Shown here: piece by piece, positions 9,901 through 17,646 of the stretch | Layout of the letters: every line of letters begins with the position of its first letter | How positions within the stretch are numbered: position 1 is the stretch's first letter | From: CAZCEC01 sp964497615 | GTDB lineage: Bacteria; Chloroflexota; Anaerolineae; Anaerolineales; UBA6663 | Length of the DNA stretch: 64,000 nt | Reading direction: 5' to 3' | NCBI GenBank assembly: GCA_964497615.1 | Contig: CAZCEC010000031.1 | Span: 1-64,000, forward strand | Position numbers and translations under genes: made by a program | Notes under the pieces: generated by a model | Seen by the model: only the letters and a program-made list of their open reading frames with translations | The model's database searches: none | Told to the model about the DNA's origin: nothing

Positions 9901-12423
9901 CTGCCCTTCACGCGGGGCACGATCCTGCTAGGAGTGCTGGTGCTGGCGGCGGTGTCGGGCCTCGTCTACTGGCGGCGGCGCGCGGACATCAACAGCTTCG
10001 TGGCGCGGCGGTGGCGGTATGTGCTGGCGGTGGAGGGCGTCATCCTGGCGCTGTTCGTCTTCGATCTGCTCATCCGGCTAGGCAACCCCGACCTGTGGCA
10101 CCCCAACTTCGGCGGCGAGAAGCCGATGGTGTTCTCGTTCTTCAACGCGGTGCTCAAGAGCGAGTCTTTCCCGCCCTACAACCCATGGCTGGCGGGGTAT
10201 TATCTCAATTACTACTACTACGGCTTCGTCATCGTGGGCGTGCTCACCAAGCTGGTCGGCCTCGTCCCCGCCTTTGCCTACAACCTCATCCTGCCGACCC
10301 TGTTCGCGCTGGTGGGGATCAATGCGTTTAGCGCGGCGTTCAATTTGGTGGCGTGGAAGAAGGACGACGGACGACGGACGGCCGACGACCAGGAACAGAG
10401 GTCAGAGGTCGGAAGTCAGATGTCGGACGACCGACGACCGAGGATGGACGATGGCAGTCAATCGCCGGGGTCGTCCTCCGTGATGGTTGAAGCACCCGCG
10501 CCGTCTAGCGACCTTCTGACATCTGACCTCCGACCTCCAACCTCCGCCCCGACTGCGCACCTCCGGCTTCCTGCCGCCAATCCCTACCTCGCCGGCCTCG
10601 CCGCCGCGTTGATGGTCGTCGTCCTGGGCAACCTGGCGCAGGTGCACGTCCTGCTGGGCGGGTTTCAGCGCGTGGCCGACCGGGCGGCGCTGGAGAACTC
10701 GCTCCTGGGCAACAATGAGTTCAGCGCCACGTTGAACGGCATGTGGCGCGTCGCCATCGGCGAGGCGGACCTGCCCATTGGCACCGGCAACTGGTATTGG
10801 GACGCGACCCGCATTGTCACCGCGATGGTGGAAGAAAACCGCGGTGAGATCACGGAGTTCCCCTTCTTCACCTTCCTGTATGCCGACCTGCACGCGCACA
10901 TGATCGACATGCCCTTCACGTTGTTGTCGGTGGCGTGGGCGGTGAGTTACCTGTTGGCGGCGCGGTCCGGCCTGCGGCGCACCTGGCTAGGCGAGGCGGC
11001 GGTGTTTGGGGTGGGGGGGCTGGCGCTGGGGATGGCGCGGGCCACCAACACCTGGGACTATCCGCTCTTCCTGATCCTGGGGGTGCTGGCGGTGGGCCTG
11101 GGCGAGTGGTTGCGCCGGCCGGTGCTCTCGCGGGCCTTGCTGTTCAACGTGGGCGGGCGGCTGGTGCTGCTGCTGCTGTTGGTGCTGCTGGCCTACCGGC
11201 CATTCGACCAGTGGTTCTCGGCGGCGTATGGCGAGCTGGACCGGTTTGAGAACAACCACATCCCAATCGCGGCCTACCTGTACATCCACGGGCTGTTCCT
11301 ATTCATCCTCGCCAGCTACCTGGCCTGGGAGACGCGCCGCTGGCTGGCCGAAACGCCTGCCACCGTGCTCACCCGCGCTGGCGACTGGCTGCCCATCGCG
11401 CTGCTGCTGCTGTTCGTGCTGGCGGCGGGAGTGGTGGTGTTGTGGTACGTCTTCGACATCCACGCCGGCATCATCATCCTGCCGCTGATGGCGTGGGCGG
11501 GATTGCTGCTGCTGCGCTCGGCGGACGATCTGCCGCTGACGCGGCGCGTGGCGCTGTTCCTCACCGGCACGGCGCTGGCGGTGACGCTCTTCGTGGAGCT
11601 GTACACCCTCGAAGGCGACCGCATGAACACCATCTTCAAGTTCTACATCCAGGTGTGGGTGCTGTTCAGCGTGGCGGCGGGCGCGGCGCTGGCCTGGCTG
11701 TGGGCCGACCTGCCCCGGTGGTCGGGCGCGTGGCGCGCGGGCTGGACGGGCGCGCTGGCCTTGCTGGTGACGGCCGCCGCCGCCTACACCGTCACCGCGA
11801 CGGCCGCCAAGGTGCGCGACCGCTTCCCCGCCTTCACCGCCATCCCCGACAGCGGCTGCGCGCCCCTGCCGGGCATGACGGAGCCGAACACCCGCAGCCT
11901 GCCGCCCGAGGAGCAGCCGCACAGCTTATACGGGCTGGACTACATGACCTGGGGCGCTTATTGTGACCACGAGTCCTTCCTGCCGCTGGCTTACGACCAC
12001 AACGCCATCCGCTGGCTCCAGGACAACGTGGTGGGGTCGCCCGTCATCGTGGAGGCGCAGTCGTTCGATTTGTACCGCATGTCCAGCCGCTATGCCTGGA
12101 ACACGGGTCTGCCGGACGTGGTGGGCTGGGACTATCACACCCGCCAGCACAACGCCGCCGTGCCGACCGAGTTCGTCACCGCGCGCGGCTACGAGATCAT
12201 TGACTTCTACACCACAGCCTCGCTCGACACCGCCCTTCAATTCCTGGCGAAGTACGACGCGCGCTACGTGATCGTCGGGCCGATGGAGCAGGCCTACTAT
12301 GCCGGCACGGGCGGTCTGGCGAAGTTCGACGCGCTGGCCTCGCGCGGCGACCTCGCTATTGTCTACACTAACCCGGGCGTGACCATCTACGCCGTGCCCG
12401 GCGAGCCGCTGGCGGGGCAATGA
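6766..12423 (+). CDS. Giant membrane protein: GT39-like N-terminal half fused to DUF2298 (Chlor_Arch_YYY) C-terminal half
   Basis: At 1885 residues this is a fusion of two polytopic membrane modules. Residues about 80-970 resemble GT39 transferases: one helix, then an acidic ASLHPDEYG loop, an ArnT-like helix bundle and a beta-rich extracytoplasmic insert. Residues about 985-1880 are the DUF2298/YYY domain, with GLPDRGYPLAK, GGEKPMVFSFFNAVL, the aromatic NYYYYGF run, FLYADLHAHMIDMPF and GDRMNTIFKFYIQVW. The function is unknown; a surface glycosyltransferase role is inferred. The reading frame is interrupted, without frameshift, by four low-complexity repeat blocks (A-D), which encode peptides such as RRTEDEGR and PSSFVFRPSS. 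The ATG at 6766 lies inside block A, so the true start could be further downstream. Confidence 0.8.
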   Translation: MTPEDERLSPGVTGEDHIDAAGNAQGAADSAAPSEGDPVAAGGASLAASADASSSFVLRLSSGLSSLLRHPSSFLLDLLLIALIVTGVVFRFSWNNWNEDASLHPDEYGLTGTLTQLRIPESLGDYFNTRISPLSPYQKYDIDGNPISPSAEFPMPDNRMRWGQWPLTIIRFVAEATDNADYDSLRLMGRRLSAGADALALLAILWIGWRLYGRRAGLLAAALSALAVMQIQQSHFMTADNFGTLFAALAMGAAVMIATENRRRTEDEGRTLGDDRRPTPTGDVPATDDRSEIVDEGRTTQNENDPSSFVFRPSSWLWYALFGVFFGMALASRINLAPLAAEVVVAAVIAYAPAWQSAREDRGRLVTDALLRLSLAGVLTVLTFRVTHPMAFRAKTGDTTILTLQPNKEWLDSLAVAAAESSGEAGGPPGEQWTDRTPLVFPFINMVVWGMGLPLGLLAWAGLAWAGWRAARSPDDSVWMQHALPLTWAGGYFLFMGTRWVKSIRYFLPIYPFMALFAAWAVVELWRLGQARAQGQATQGTQGTEGTQGTRGTQGTEGTEGTVGTQGTQAALGPGRPASPGRSPLSPLYPPRPLYRWASVILGTLVLLGTLLWAYGFTSIYRNTNTRVAATRWMFENVPAPYNVAIETADGIYNEPISASHVTTLAQGTDTVIGFTPRVTGTVTSFFVPHAASPYNPERTGVMRVVLAEDFEGLRPMAEAEVTVGPAGADPRGEAVSVALGPAPVVGGVTYYLRVSTASGGPVEVTGITTTNENWDEAVPVRMDGRDPFGGMYRGLTMEMHWLDDENKKLMLLTNLEQADYIVIPSQRRLWASTRIPATYPMTIAYYRALFEGRLGFDLVAQFQSPFVIGPLQISSEAATLAWGQPPANPPPGPIFPLNDRLLAAEEAFSVYDHAPVWVFKKRADYSQANAEAILNAVDLGAVVNQGPRSATDTPTLLRLPADRLAALRAGGTWSEMFDSDGLLNRFQPLGVIAWYLTLLVLGWLAFPLTFVVFAGLPDRGYPLAKTLALLVVTWLVWMAGSYEVLPFTRGTILLGVLVLAAVSGLVYWRRRADINSFVARRWRYVLAVEGVILALFVFDLLIRLGNPDLWHPNFGGEKPMVFSFFNAVLKSESFPPYNPWLAGYYLNYYYYGFVIVGVLTKLVGLVPAFAYNLILPTLFALVGINAFSAAFNLVAWKKDDGRRTADDQEQRSEVGSQMSDDRRPRMDDGSQSPGSSSVMVEAPAPSSDLLTSDLRPPTSAPTAHLRLPAANPYLAGLAAALMVVVLGNLAQVHVLLGGFQRVADRAALENSLLGNNEFSATLNGMWRVAIGEADLPIGTGNWYWDATRIVTAMVEENRGEITEFPFFTFLYADLHAHMIDMPFTLLSVAWAVSYLLAARSGLRRTWLGEAAVFGVGGLALGMARATNTWDYPLFLILGVLAVGLGEWLRRPVLSRALLFNVGGRLVLLLLLVLLAYRPFDQWFSAAYGELDRFENNHIPIAAYLYIHGLFLFILASYLAWETRRWLAETPATVLTRAGDWLPIALLLLFVLAAGVVVLWYVFDIHAGIIILPLMAWAGLLLLRSADDLPLTRRVALFLTGTALAVTLFVELYTLEGDRMNTIFKFYIQVWVLFSVAAGAALAWLWADLPRWSGAWRAGWTGALALLVTAAAAYTVTATAAKVRDRFPAFTAIPDSGCAPLPGMTEPNTRSLPPEEQPHSLYGLDYMTWGAYCDHESFLPLAYDHNAIRWLQDNVVGSPVIVEAQSFDLYRMSSRYAWNTGLPDVVGWDYHTRQHNAAVPTEFVTARGYEIIDFYTTASLDTALQFLAKYDARYVIVGPMEQAYYAGTGGLAKFDALASRGDLAIVYTNPGVTIYAVPGEPLAGQ
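7550..7710. repeat. Inverted pair of GACGAAG heptamer arrays inside the giant gene (element B)
   Basis: The left arm (7550-7578) is a run of GACGAAG/GACGGAG heptamers, with a second short run near 7647-7661. The right arm (7681-7710) is the reverse complement (CCTTCGT, CTTTCGT repeated). The block is read in frame as a charged loop (RRTEDEGR ... PSSFVFRPSSW) between two transmembrane helices. Confidence 0.85.
8377..8550. repeat. GGGACTCAA nonamer array with inverted partner inside the giant gene (element C)
   Basis: From 8377 to about 8472 there are roughly eleven imperfect nonamers of GGGACTCAA/GGGACTGAA, translated as repeated QGT/EGT triplets. At 8511-8550 the complementary pattern GAGTCCCCT occurs two to three times. 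Because nine is a multiple of three, copy-number change here keeps the frame. Confidence 0.85.
10357..10548. repeat. Heptamer arrays in inverted orientation inside the DUF2298 half (element D)
   Basis: The left side (10357-10440) contains GACGACG heptamers followed by AGAGGTC, AGAGGTC, GGAAGTC and AGATGTC-type units. The right side (10510-10548) holds the complementary GACATCT, GACCTCC and GACCTCC units. It is translated as a charged, proline-rich loop between two YYY-domain helices. Confidence 0.8.
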
Positions 12424-12428
12424 TGGTG

Positions 12429-12516
12429 AGTGTCAGGTGTCAAGGGTCAAGTATCAGGAGGCCCATCTGCGGTCGTCCTTGTGAGCCTTTCACGCATCAC
12501 GTTTCACGCTTCAAGT
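12429..12516. repeat. Intergenic heptamer repeats (GTGTCAA and CACGTTT families)
   Basis: Between the giant gene and the next ATG are four units of the GTGTCAG/GTGTCAA type (12429-12457) and then TTTCACGC/ATCACG/TTTCACGC units (12488-12512). The second family is the reverse complement of the GCGTGAA repeats at 37522-37543, so these are copies of the same dispersed repeat. Confidence 0.7.
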
Positions 12517-15500
12517 ATGCGCGCTGACCTGCTTTCATTCTTCATCTGGTACCTCGCCGCCACCGTCGCGGGCCTGCTGGCGCTGCCGGTGACATTCCGC
12601 CTGTTCCGCCGGCTGCCCGACCGGGGCTACGCCTTTGCCCGGCCGCTGGGCCTGCTGCTGGTGGGCTATGTATTCTGGCTGCTTGGCTCGCTGGGCTTCC
12701 TGCGCAACGATGTGCCAGGCATCTTGTTCGCCAGCGTGCTGGTGGGCGGGCTGGGAGCGGCGTGGCTGGGGCGCGGCGGTTTGGCGGAACTGCGCGACTG
12801 GCTCAGTGCCCAACGCCGGCTTGTGCTGGGCGTCGAAGTGCTGTTCCTGGCGGCTTTCGGGCTGTTGGCCTGGCTGCGGGCCTTCAACCCCGAAATCCTT
12901 GGCACTGAGAAGCCGATGGAGTTCATGTTCATCAACAGCATCCTGCGCAGCCCGGCCTTCCCGCCGCAGGACGCCTGGCTCTCCGGCCATGCCATCAGCT
13001 ACTACTACTTCGGCTATGTCATCATCGCCGCGCTGGCCCGCGTCACTGCCACCGACTCGGCCGTGGCTTTCAACCTGGGGCTGGCCCTGCTCTTTGGGCT
13101 GACGGCCGTGGCGGCGCAGGGGGTGACGTTCAATCTGATTGCGCTTGCCCGACCTACCCCCCCCGTCCCCCCCTCCCTGAAAGGGAAGGGGGGCGACCAA
13201 TCTACCGGGCCGGCTGACAAGGGCGTTCGTGTCGCTGGCCGTCCGATTCCCCCCTTCCCTGGCAGGGAAGGGGGGTCAGGGGGGTTAGGTCGGCATTTCC
13301 TCCCCTCCCTCCTCGGCCCGCTGCTGGTCCTCGTCGCCGGCAACTTCTATGGCGTGGCTCAGTTGGCGTACGTCAATGGCTGGTTCGCCAACACGAGCAT
13401 TCCGGCGGTGCGTTACTACTACGGCGCGGGCGATCCCGCGAACGAGGGCCTCAGCGCCGAGGCCAGCCCGCCCTTGCCCGCCGACCAAGACTTCCCCGGT
13501 CTGCGCGTGGGCGCGGTCAACGTCTGGGACTGGCTTGACCTGAAGCTGGCGCAGGAGCCGCCGCCGGTGCGCGAGGGCTTCACCTGGGACGTGGGCGGCA
13601 ATTGGTTCTTTGGGGCGCGCGTGGTGCACGACCGCAACCTGTCAGGCCAGGAAGTGGAAGCCATTGACGAGATGCCGGCCTTCTCCTTCATCCTGGGCGA
13701 CATGCACCCACATGTCCTTGCGTTGCCGTTCGTGGTGGTGGCGATTGGGCTGGCGCTGGAGTGGCTGTTGTGGGGGTGGGGGGCGGTGGGGAAGATAACG
13801 GAGAGGGGAGAAAGACCGACGAAGGACGAAGGACGAAAGACGAAGCTCACCGGGGGTAGCGAGGGGCGCCGAATGCCTGGCGGGGATCGGCGGCTGCGCT
13901 GGCAGGAGGAGCGGAGGGTGGATGGGCGCGGGGAAGAAGCTGCTGCGGCTGTGGCCTCTACTTTGGAGAGTGACGCCGCCGAATCGCGCCAGGCCTCGCC
14001 TATGCAGTCGGACGATGATGCCCCATTGGACTTAATGGCGCTCATGCCTCGCTTGCCCTTTGGCCGCCGGATGCCTGGGGCCGGTCGCCAGCCAACCGAG
14101 GCGTTGACCGGGGAGTCCGCCGTTGGCGATGCCTCACCGGATGCCAGCAGACCGTCTCCCATTGCCGAAGACGCCCCGTCGGGTGCCAGTCGTCCGCCGT
14201 CGGTCGCCGGTCGACCGTCGTCGGACTCTCCGATCTCCCGTCCTCCGTCCTCCGTCCTTCGTCGTTCGTCTCTGGTAGTTCGCCTCCTGCTCTCCTCCCT
14301 CCTCCTCGGCGCACTCGCCTTCCTCAACACCTGGGACTTCCCGATCTACCTGTTCCTGGTGCTGGCGGCACTGGCCTTGGGGATTGGGCTGCGGGAGGGC
14401 TGGGCGGCGGTGGCGCGCGACTGGTGGCGGTTGGGCGCGCTGGGCGTGGGGTTGGCTGTCGGCGCGGTGCTGCTCTACTTCCCGTTCTATCTCACCTTCC
14501 AATCGCAAGCCGGCGGCATCCTGCCCAACCTGATCTGGCCCACGCGCTTCCAGCAGAGCGTGGTCTTCTTTGGGCCGGTGTTGGTGCTGGCCGCAATGTA
14601 CATGGGCTGGCTGGCATGGCGCGGCTGGCGGATACTGGACCGGCGGGCGGCGGTGTGGGCGGGCGCCGGCATCGTGGGCGTGCTGGTGCTCGTAGTGGCG
14701 GCGTTGGCCATTGCGGGCCTCAGCAGCCCCAGTTTGGGCGGGTACATTGACGGCGCCATTGCGCCCCTCACGCGCGACGCGGCCTTTCAGCTTATGCTGG
14801 TGCGCCGCCTGGTGGATAGCCTCGCGACCATCTTCCCCGCTGTCCTGATCGGCCTGGCCGTGGGGTTGGGGGTAGGGGTGCTGCGGCGTATTAGGGAGAC
14901 CGAACCTGTCGCCGCTGAGGAAGTCGCCGAACCGGAGCCGGCCGAGGCGGTGGCTGAGGGCGGGGCTGCGCCTGCGCGCCCCTGGCGCCGCCGTGGCCTC
15001 GCGCGGCTCGCCCGGGGACCGGCCGTCGCGGCCCGTCCCCTGCTTGGCGGCGAGCGGCTATTGGCCTCGCCTGCCGTGCTGATGGCGCTGGCGATGCTGC
15101 TCACCGGCGCGCTGCTGATGCTGGGGCCGGAATGGGTGTACCTGCGCGACAACTTTGGCTGGCGCATGAACACCATCTTCAAGTTCTATTTCCAGACCTG
15201 GACTCTATGGGCGCTGGCGGGCGCGTTTGGGCTGTGGCATTTGTTCCAGCACGCGCGCGCGGCCGGTCGCTGGGCGGCGGGCATTACGGCGGGCGTGGTC
15301 ATCACCTTTAGCCTGATTTACACCCTGCCGAGCCTGTACACCACCACCGCCGGCCTGGCCGGTCCGCCGACGCTGGACGGCATGGCCTGGTTCCGTGAAC
15401 GCTACCCGGACGAGTGGGCGGCGATTGAGTGGCTGCGCGCCAACGCCGAAGGCTCGCCCGTCATCGCCGAGGCGGTGGGCGGCGCCTACCAGCCGAACGA

Positions 15501-15813
15501 GAGCACCATCTCGATGGGCACCGGGCTGCCGACGCTCATGGGCTGGAGCAACCATGAGAGCCAGTGGCGCGGCGAGTACTTCAGCGAGGTCGCGGGCCGC
15601 TCCGCCGAGGTGCAGTCGCTGTATCAGGTCCGCGATTGGAACACCGCCCTGGCAATTCTGGACCGCTACGACATCGAGTACGTGGTGGTCGGCAATCAGG
15701 AGCGCAGCCGGTATAATCCAGTGTACGAGCCCAAGTTCGACCTGTATATGGACACCGTATTAGAGGCCGGCAACCTGACCCTGTACCGCCGCAAGCCGGA
15801 CCTGACCCAATGA
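12517..15813 (+). CDS. DUF2298 (Chlor_Arch_YYY) giant membrane protein
   Basis: This protein of about 1098 residues is a paralogue of the C-terminal half of the upstream fusion gene. It shares FRRLPDRGYAFARPLG, GTEKPMEFMFINSILRS, the aromatic SYYYFGY run, FILGDMHPHVLALPF and WRMNTIFKFYFQTW, spread over many transmembrane helices. The extracytoplasmic C-terminal part (about 970-1098) resembles that of the upstream protein. I chose the ATG at 12517; an in-frame GTG at 12430 would add 29 residues encoded entirely by heptamer repeats. Two in-frame repeat blocks (E and F) interrupt conserved parts. Function unknown; it lies between GT39-like genes and is probably part of the same surface-glycan machinery. 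Confidence 0.8.
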   Translation: MRADLLSFFIWYLAATVAGLLALPVTFRLFRRLPDRGYAFARPLGLLLVGYVFWLLGSLGFLRNDVPGILFASVLVGGLGAAWLGRGGLAELRDWLSAQRRLVLGVEVLFLAAFGLLAWLRAFNPEILGTEKPMEFMFINSILRSPAFPPQDAWLSGHAISYYYFGYVIIAALARVTATDSAVAFNLGLALLFGLTAVAAQGVTFNLIALARPTPPVPPSLKGKGGDQSTGPADKGVRVAGRPIPPFPGREGGSGGLGRHFLPSLLGPLLVLVAGNFYGVAQLAYVNGWFANTSIPAVRYYYGAGDPANEGLSAEASPPLPADQDFPGLRVGAVNVWDWLDLKLAQEPPPVREGFTWDVGGNWFFGARVVHDRNLSGQEVEAIDEMPAFSFILGDMHPHVLALPFVVVAIGLALEWLLWGWGAVGKITERGERPTKDEGRKTKLTGGSEGRRMPGGDRRLRWQEERRVDGRGEEAAAAVASTLESDAAESRQASPMQSDDDAPLDLMALMPRLPFGRRMPGAGRQPTEALTGESAVGDASPDASRPSPIAEDAPSGASRPPSVAGRPSSDSPISRPPSSVLRRSSLVVRLLLSSLLLGALAFLNTWDFPIYLFLVLAALALGIGLREGWAAVARDWWRLGALGVGLAVGAVLLYFPFYLTFQSQAGGILPNLIWPTRFQQSVVFFGPVLVLAAMYMGWLAWRGWRILDRRAAVWAGAGIVGVLVLVVAALAIAGLSSPSLGGYIDGAIAPLTRDAAFQLMLVRRLVDSLATIFPAVLIGLAVGLGVGVLRRIRETEPVAAEEVAEPEPAEAVAEGGAAPARPWRRRGLARLARGPAVAARPLLGGERLLASPAVLMALAMLLTGALLMLGPEWVYLRDNFGWRMNTIFKFYFQTWTLWALAGAFGLWHLFQHARAAGRWAAGITAGVVITFSLIYTLPSLYTTTAGLAGPPTLDGMAWFRERYPDEWAAIEWLRANAEGSPVIAEAVGGAYQPNESTISMGTGLPTLMGWSNHESQWRGEYFSEVAGRSAEVQSLYQVRDWNTALAILDRYDIEYVVVGNQERSRYNPVYEPKFDLYMDTVLEAGNLTLYRRKPDLTQ
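13149..13293. repeat. 145-bp element with 45-bp inverted terminal repeats inside the DUF2298 gene (element E)
   Basis: The left arm (13149-13193) and the reverse complement of the right arm (13249-13293) align end to end over 45 bases with few differences. Both have the pattern CCGACCTA, then two C-runs, then CCCT/AGGG halves ending in GGGGGG. The centre is 55 bases. Each arm is itself a small hairpin (CCCT-loop-AGGG). It lies in frame in a loop between helices and looks like a miniature inverted-repeat element. Confidence 0.8.
13817..14272. repeat. Inverted pair of GACGAAG heptamer arrays spanning about 455 bp in the DUF2298 gene (element F)
   Basis: The left arm (13817-13845) is a GACGAAG/GACGAAA array and the right arm (14238-14272) is its complement (CGTCCTC, CGTCCTT, CGTTCGT). 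The intervening 390 bases encode an unusually long charged, low-complexity loop in a membrane protein. Confidence 0.8.
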
Positions 15814-15838
15814 AACGCCAACTCCCCGGCCTGACCCC

Positions 15839-17635
15839 ATGACCGACCGCCGCCCTGTTCTGACCCTTGAAACCGCGCTCTACGCTGGGCTGTTCCTGCT
15901 GGCGCTGGGCCTGCGCCTGCTGGACCTGGGCGCGCATCCGCTGAACGACCTGGAGGCGCGCGAAGCGCTGACGGTGCTGGCCCGCCTGCGCGGCGCCGCG
16001 CCCGATGCCGGCCTGGCGCCCTCCAGCGCCGCCTATTTCTTCTTCACCTTCTTGGCCTTTCTGGTGGCGGGCGCCAGCGATGCGGCCGCGCGCTTTGGCC
16101 CGGCGCTGGCCGGTGCCCTGCTGGTGCTGACGCCGATGCTGTTCCGCGAGCACCTGGGCCGCGCCGCCGCGCTGACCGCCAGCGCCCTGCTGGCGCTCTC
16201 CACCGGCCTGCTGGCAGCCTCGCGCAGCGCAGATGGCGCGCTCTTTGCGGTGCTGGGGCTGGCCGTGGCTGCCGGTGCGCTGGGGCGGCATGCGCGCGGC
16301 GAGGGCCGAGTGTGGCTCTTCGTTTCTGCGGCGGCCTTGGGCTTGGGGCTGGCTGGCGGGCGCACCTTCGTGCTGGGCCTGCTGGCGCTGGTGCTCACCC
16401 TGCTCATCTTACGCTGGACGCAGGCGGAGCGCCGGGCCGGGCTGGGCCCGGTGTGGGCAGCCGTGTGGGCCGAGCGCCGCGCCTATGGCCTCACCCTCAT
16501 CCTGAGCGCGCTGCTGATCTCCACCGTTGGTCTCACCTATCTGCGCGGTCTGGGCGCGCTGCTGGATGGCCTCATCCGCGGGGTGGGGGGCTTTGTGCCG
16601 GGGGCGGGCGGCCGCCTGCCGCTGGAAGTGCTGCTATTCATCCTCGTGGACGAGCCGCTGCTTGTGGTCTTTGGGATTGTGGGCGCGGTGCGGGCGTTCC
16701 GCGCGGGCAACGCGTTTGCCCAGGCGCTGGCATGGCTGGCGCTGGTGGCGCTGGCGCTGGTCGTGCTGCACAGCGGGCGCAGCCTGGCCGATGTGGTGTG
16801 GGTCTCGGCCCCGCTGGCGCTGCTGGCTGGCTGGGCGCTGATGGATCTGTTGGAGGGCCTGGGCGAGCGCAGCGAGTGGCCGCTGGCCGTGGCACAAGGC
16901 GTGGTGACCCTGGCGCTGGTGGGCTTTGCGCTGCTGAACGTGGCCGCCCTGGCGGAGCTGGCCGAGCGCAGCCCTGGCGGCTTCACGGCCTTTCAAACGA
17001 CGATCATGGGGCGCCAGGTGGAGGTACCGGCCGTGGCGCAGATGGGCATCGTAGTGCTGGCCGTCGTGCTGGTGTTCGTCATCGCCTATCTGTTGTCGCT
17101 CGGCTGGTCGGCGCGGGCGGCGCGGCTGGGGCTGGTCTCGGCGTGGGCGGGCGTGCTGGCGGCGGCCACGCTGGGCGCGGGTTGGGGGGTGACACAGGCG
17201 CGGCCCGGCAGCCCCGGCGAACTATGGTGGGCGCGCACGGCCTCGCCCGAGGTGGCGTGGCTGATGGACAGCCTGGGGGCTGTCTCCAACTACGCGGTGG
17301 GCAACACGACGGACGTCGAAGTGACGGTGGCGGCTTCGCCCAACGGTCTGCTGGCGTGGGCGCTGCGCGACTTCCCCAACGCCACGTTTGTGGACCGGCT
17401 GGACCCGGTGATCCAAAGCCCGGTCGTCATCGCGCCGCTCAGCACCGAGCATCCCACCCTCGGCTCAGCGTACGTGGGCCAGGACTTCTATGCCAGCGCC
17501 ACCTGGTCGCTCGACCTGAGCATCACCGAATGGGTGACCTGGCTGGCCTACCGCGCCACGCCCACCCTGGCCGCCGAGCCGGTGATCCTGTGGGTGCGGC
17601 AGGATGTGGCCCAATTGCAGAGCACGGGTGAATAG
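15839..17635 (+). CDS. GT39-like polytopic membrane protein
   Basis: This 598-residue membrane protein begins with a signal-anchor-like helix (TLETALYAGLFLLALGLRLL) followed by DLGAHPLNDLEAREA. That is the acidic first-loop pattern of GT-C (family 39 or Agl23-like) proteins. About ten to twelve helices follow, then a C-terminal extracytoplasmic region of roughly 150 residues. It is likely a polyprenyl-phosphate-dependent sugar transferase or an accessory to one, working with the neighbouring large membrane proteins. It starts 26 bases after the previous gene, and its TAG stop overlaps a possible GTG start of cmk. Confidence 0.7.
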   Translation: MTDRRPVLTLETALYAGLFLLALGLRLLDLGAHPLNDLEAREALTVLARLRGAAPDAGLAPSSAAYFFFTFLAFLVAGASDAAARFGPALAGALLVLTPMLFREHLGRAAALTASALLALSTGLLAASRSADGALFAVLGLAVAAGALGRHARGEGRVWLFVSAAALGLGLAGGRTFVLGLLALVLTLLILRWTQAERRAGLGPVWAAVWAERRAYGLTLILSALLISTVGLTYLRGLGALLDGLIRGVGGFVPGAGGRLPLEVLLFILVDEPLLVVFGIVGAVRAFRAGNAFAQALAWLALVALALVVLHSGRSLADVVWVSAPLALLAGWALMDLLEGLGERSEWPLAVAQGVVTLALVGFALLNVAALAELAERSPGGFTAFQTTIMGRQVEVPAVAQMGIVVLAVVLVFVIAYLLSLGWSARAARLGLVSAWAGVLAAATLGAGWGVTQARPGSPGELWWARTASPEVAWLMDSLGAVSNYAVGNTTDVEVTVAASPNGLLAWALRDFPNATFVDRLDPVIQSPVVIAPLSTEHPTLGSAYVGQDFYASATWSLDLSITEWVTWLAYRATPTLAAEPVILWVRQDVAQLQSTGE

Positions 17636-17646
17636 TGCCGCCTTCG

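Noticed and set aside
12430..12516. N-terminal extension of the second DUF2298 protein
   Set aside because: The extra 29 codons consist of heptamer repeats and lack a helix or ribosome-binding site; the ATG at 12517 is more plausible.
15710..15720. TATAAT promoter
   Set aside because: It is inside the conserved C-terminal coding sequence of the DUF2298 gene with no gene start at a sensible distance and no -35.
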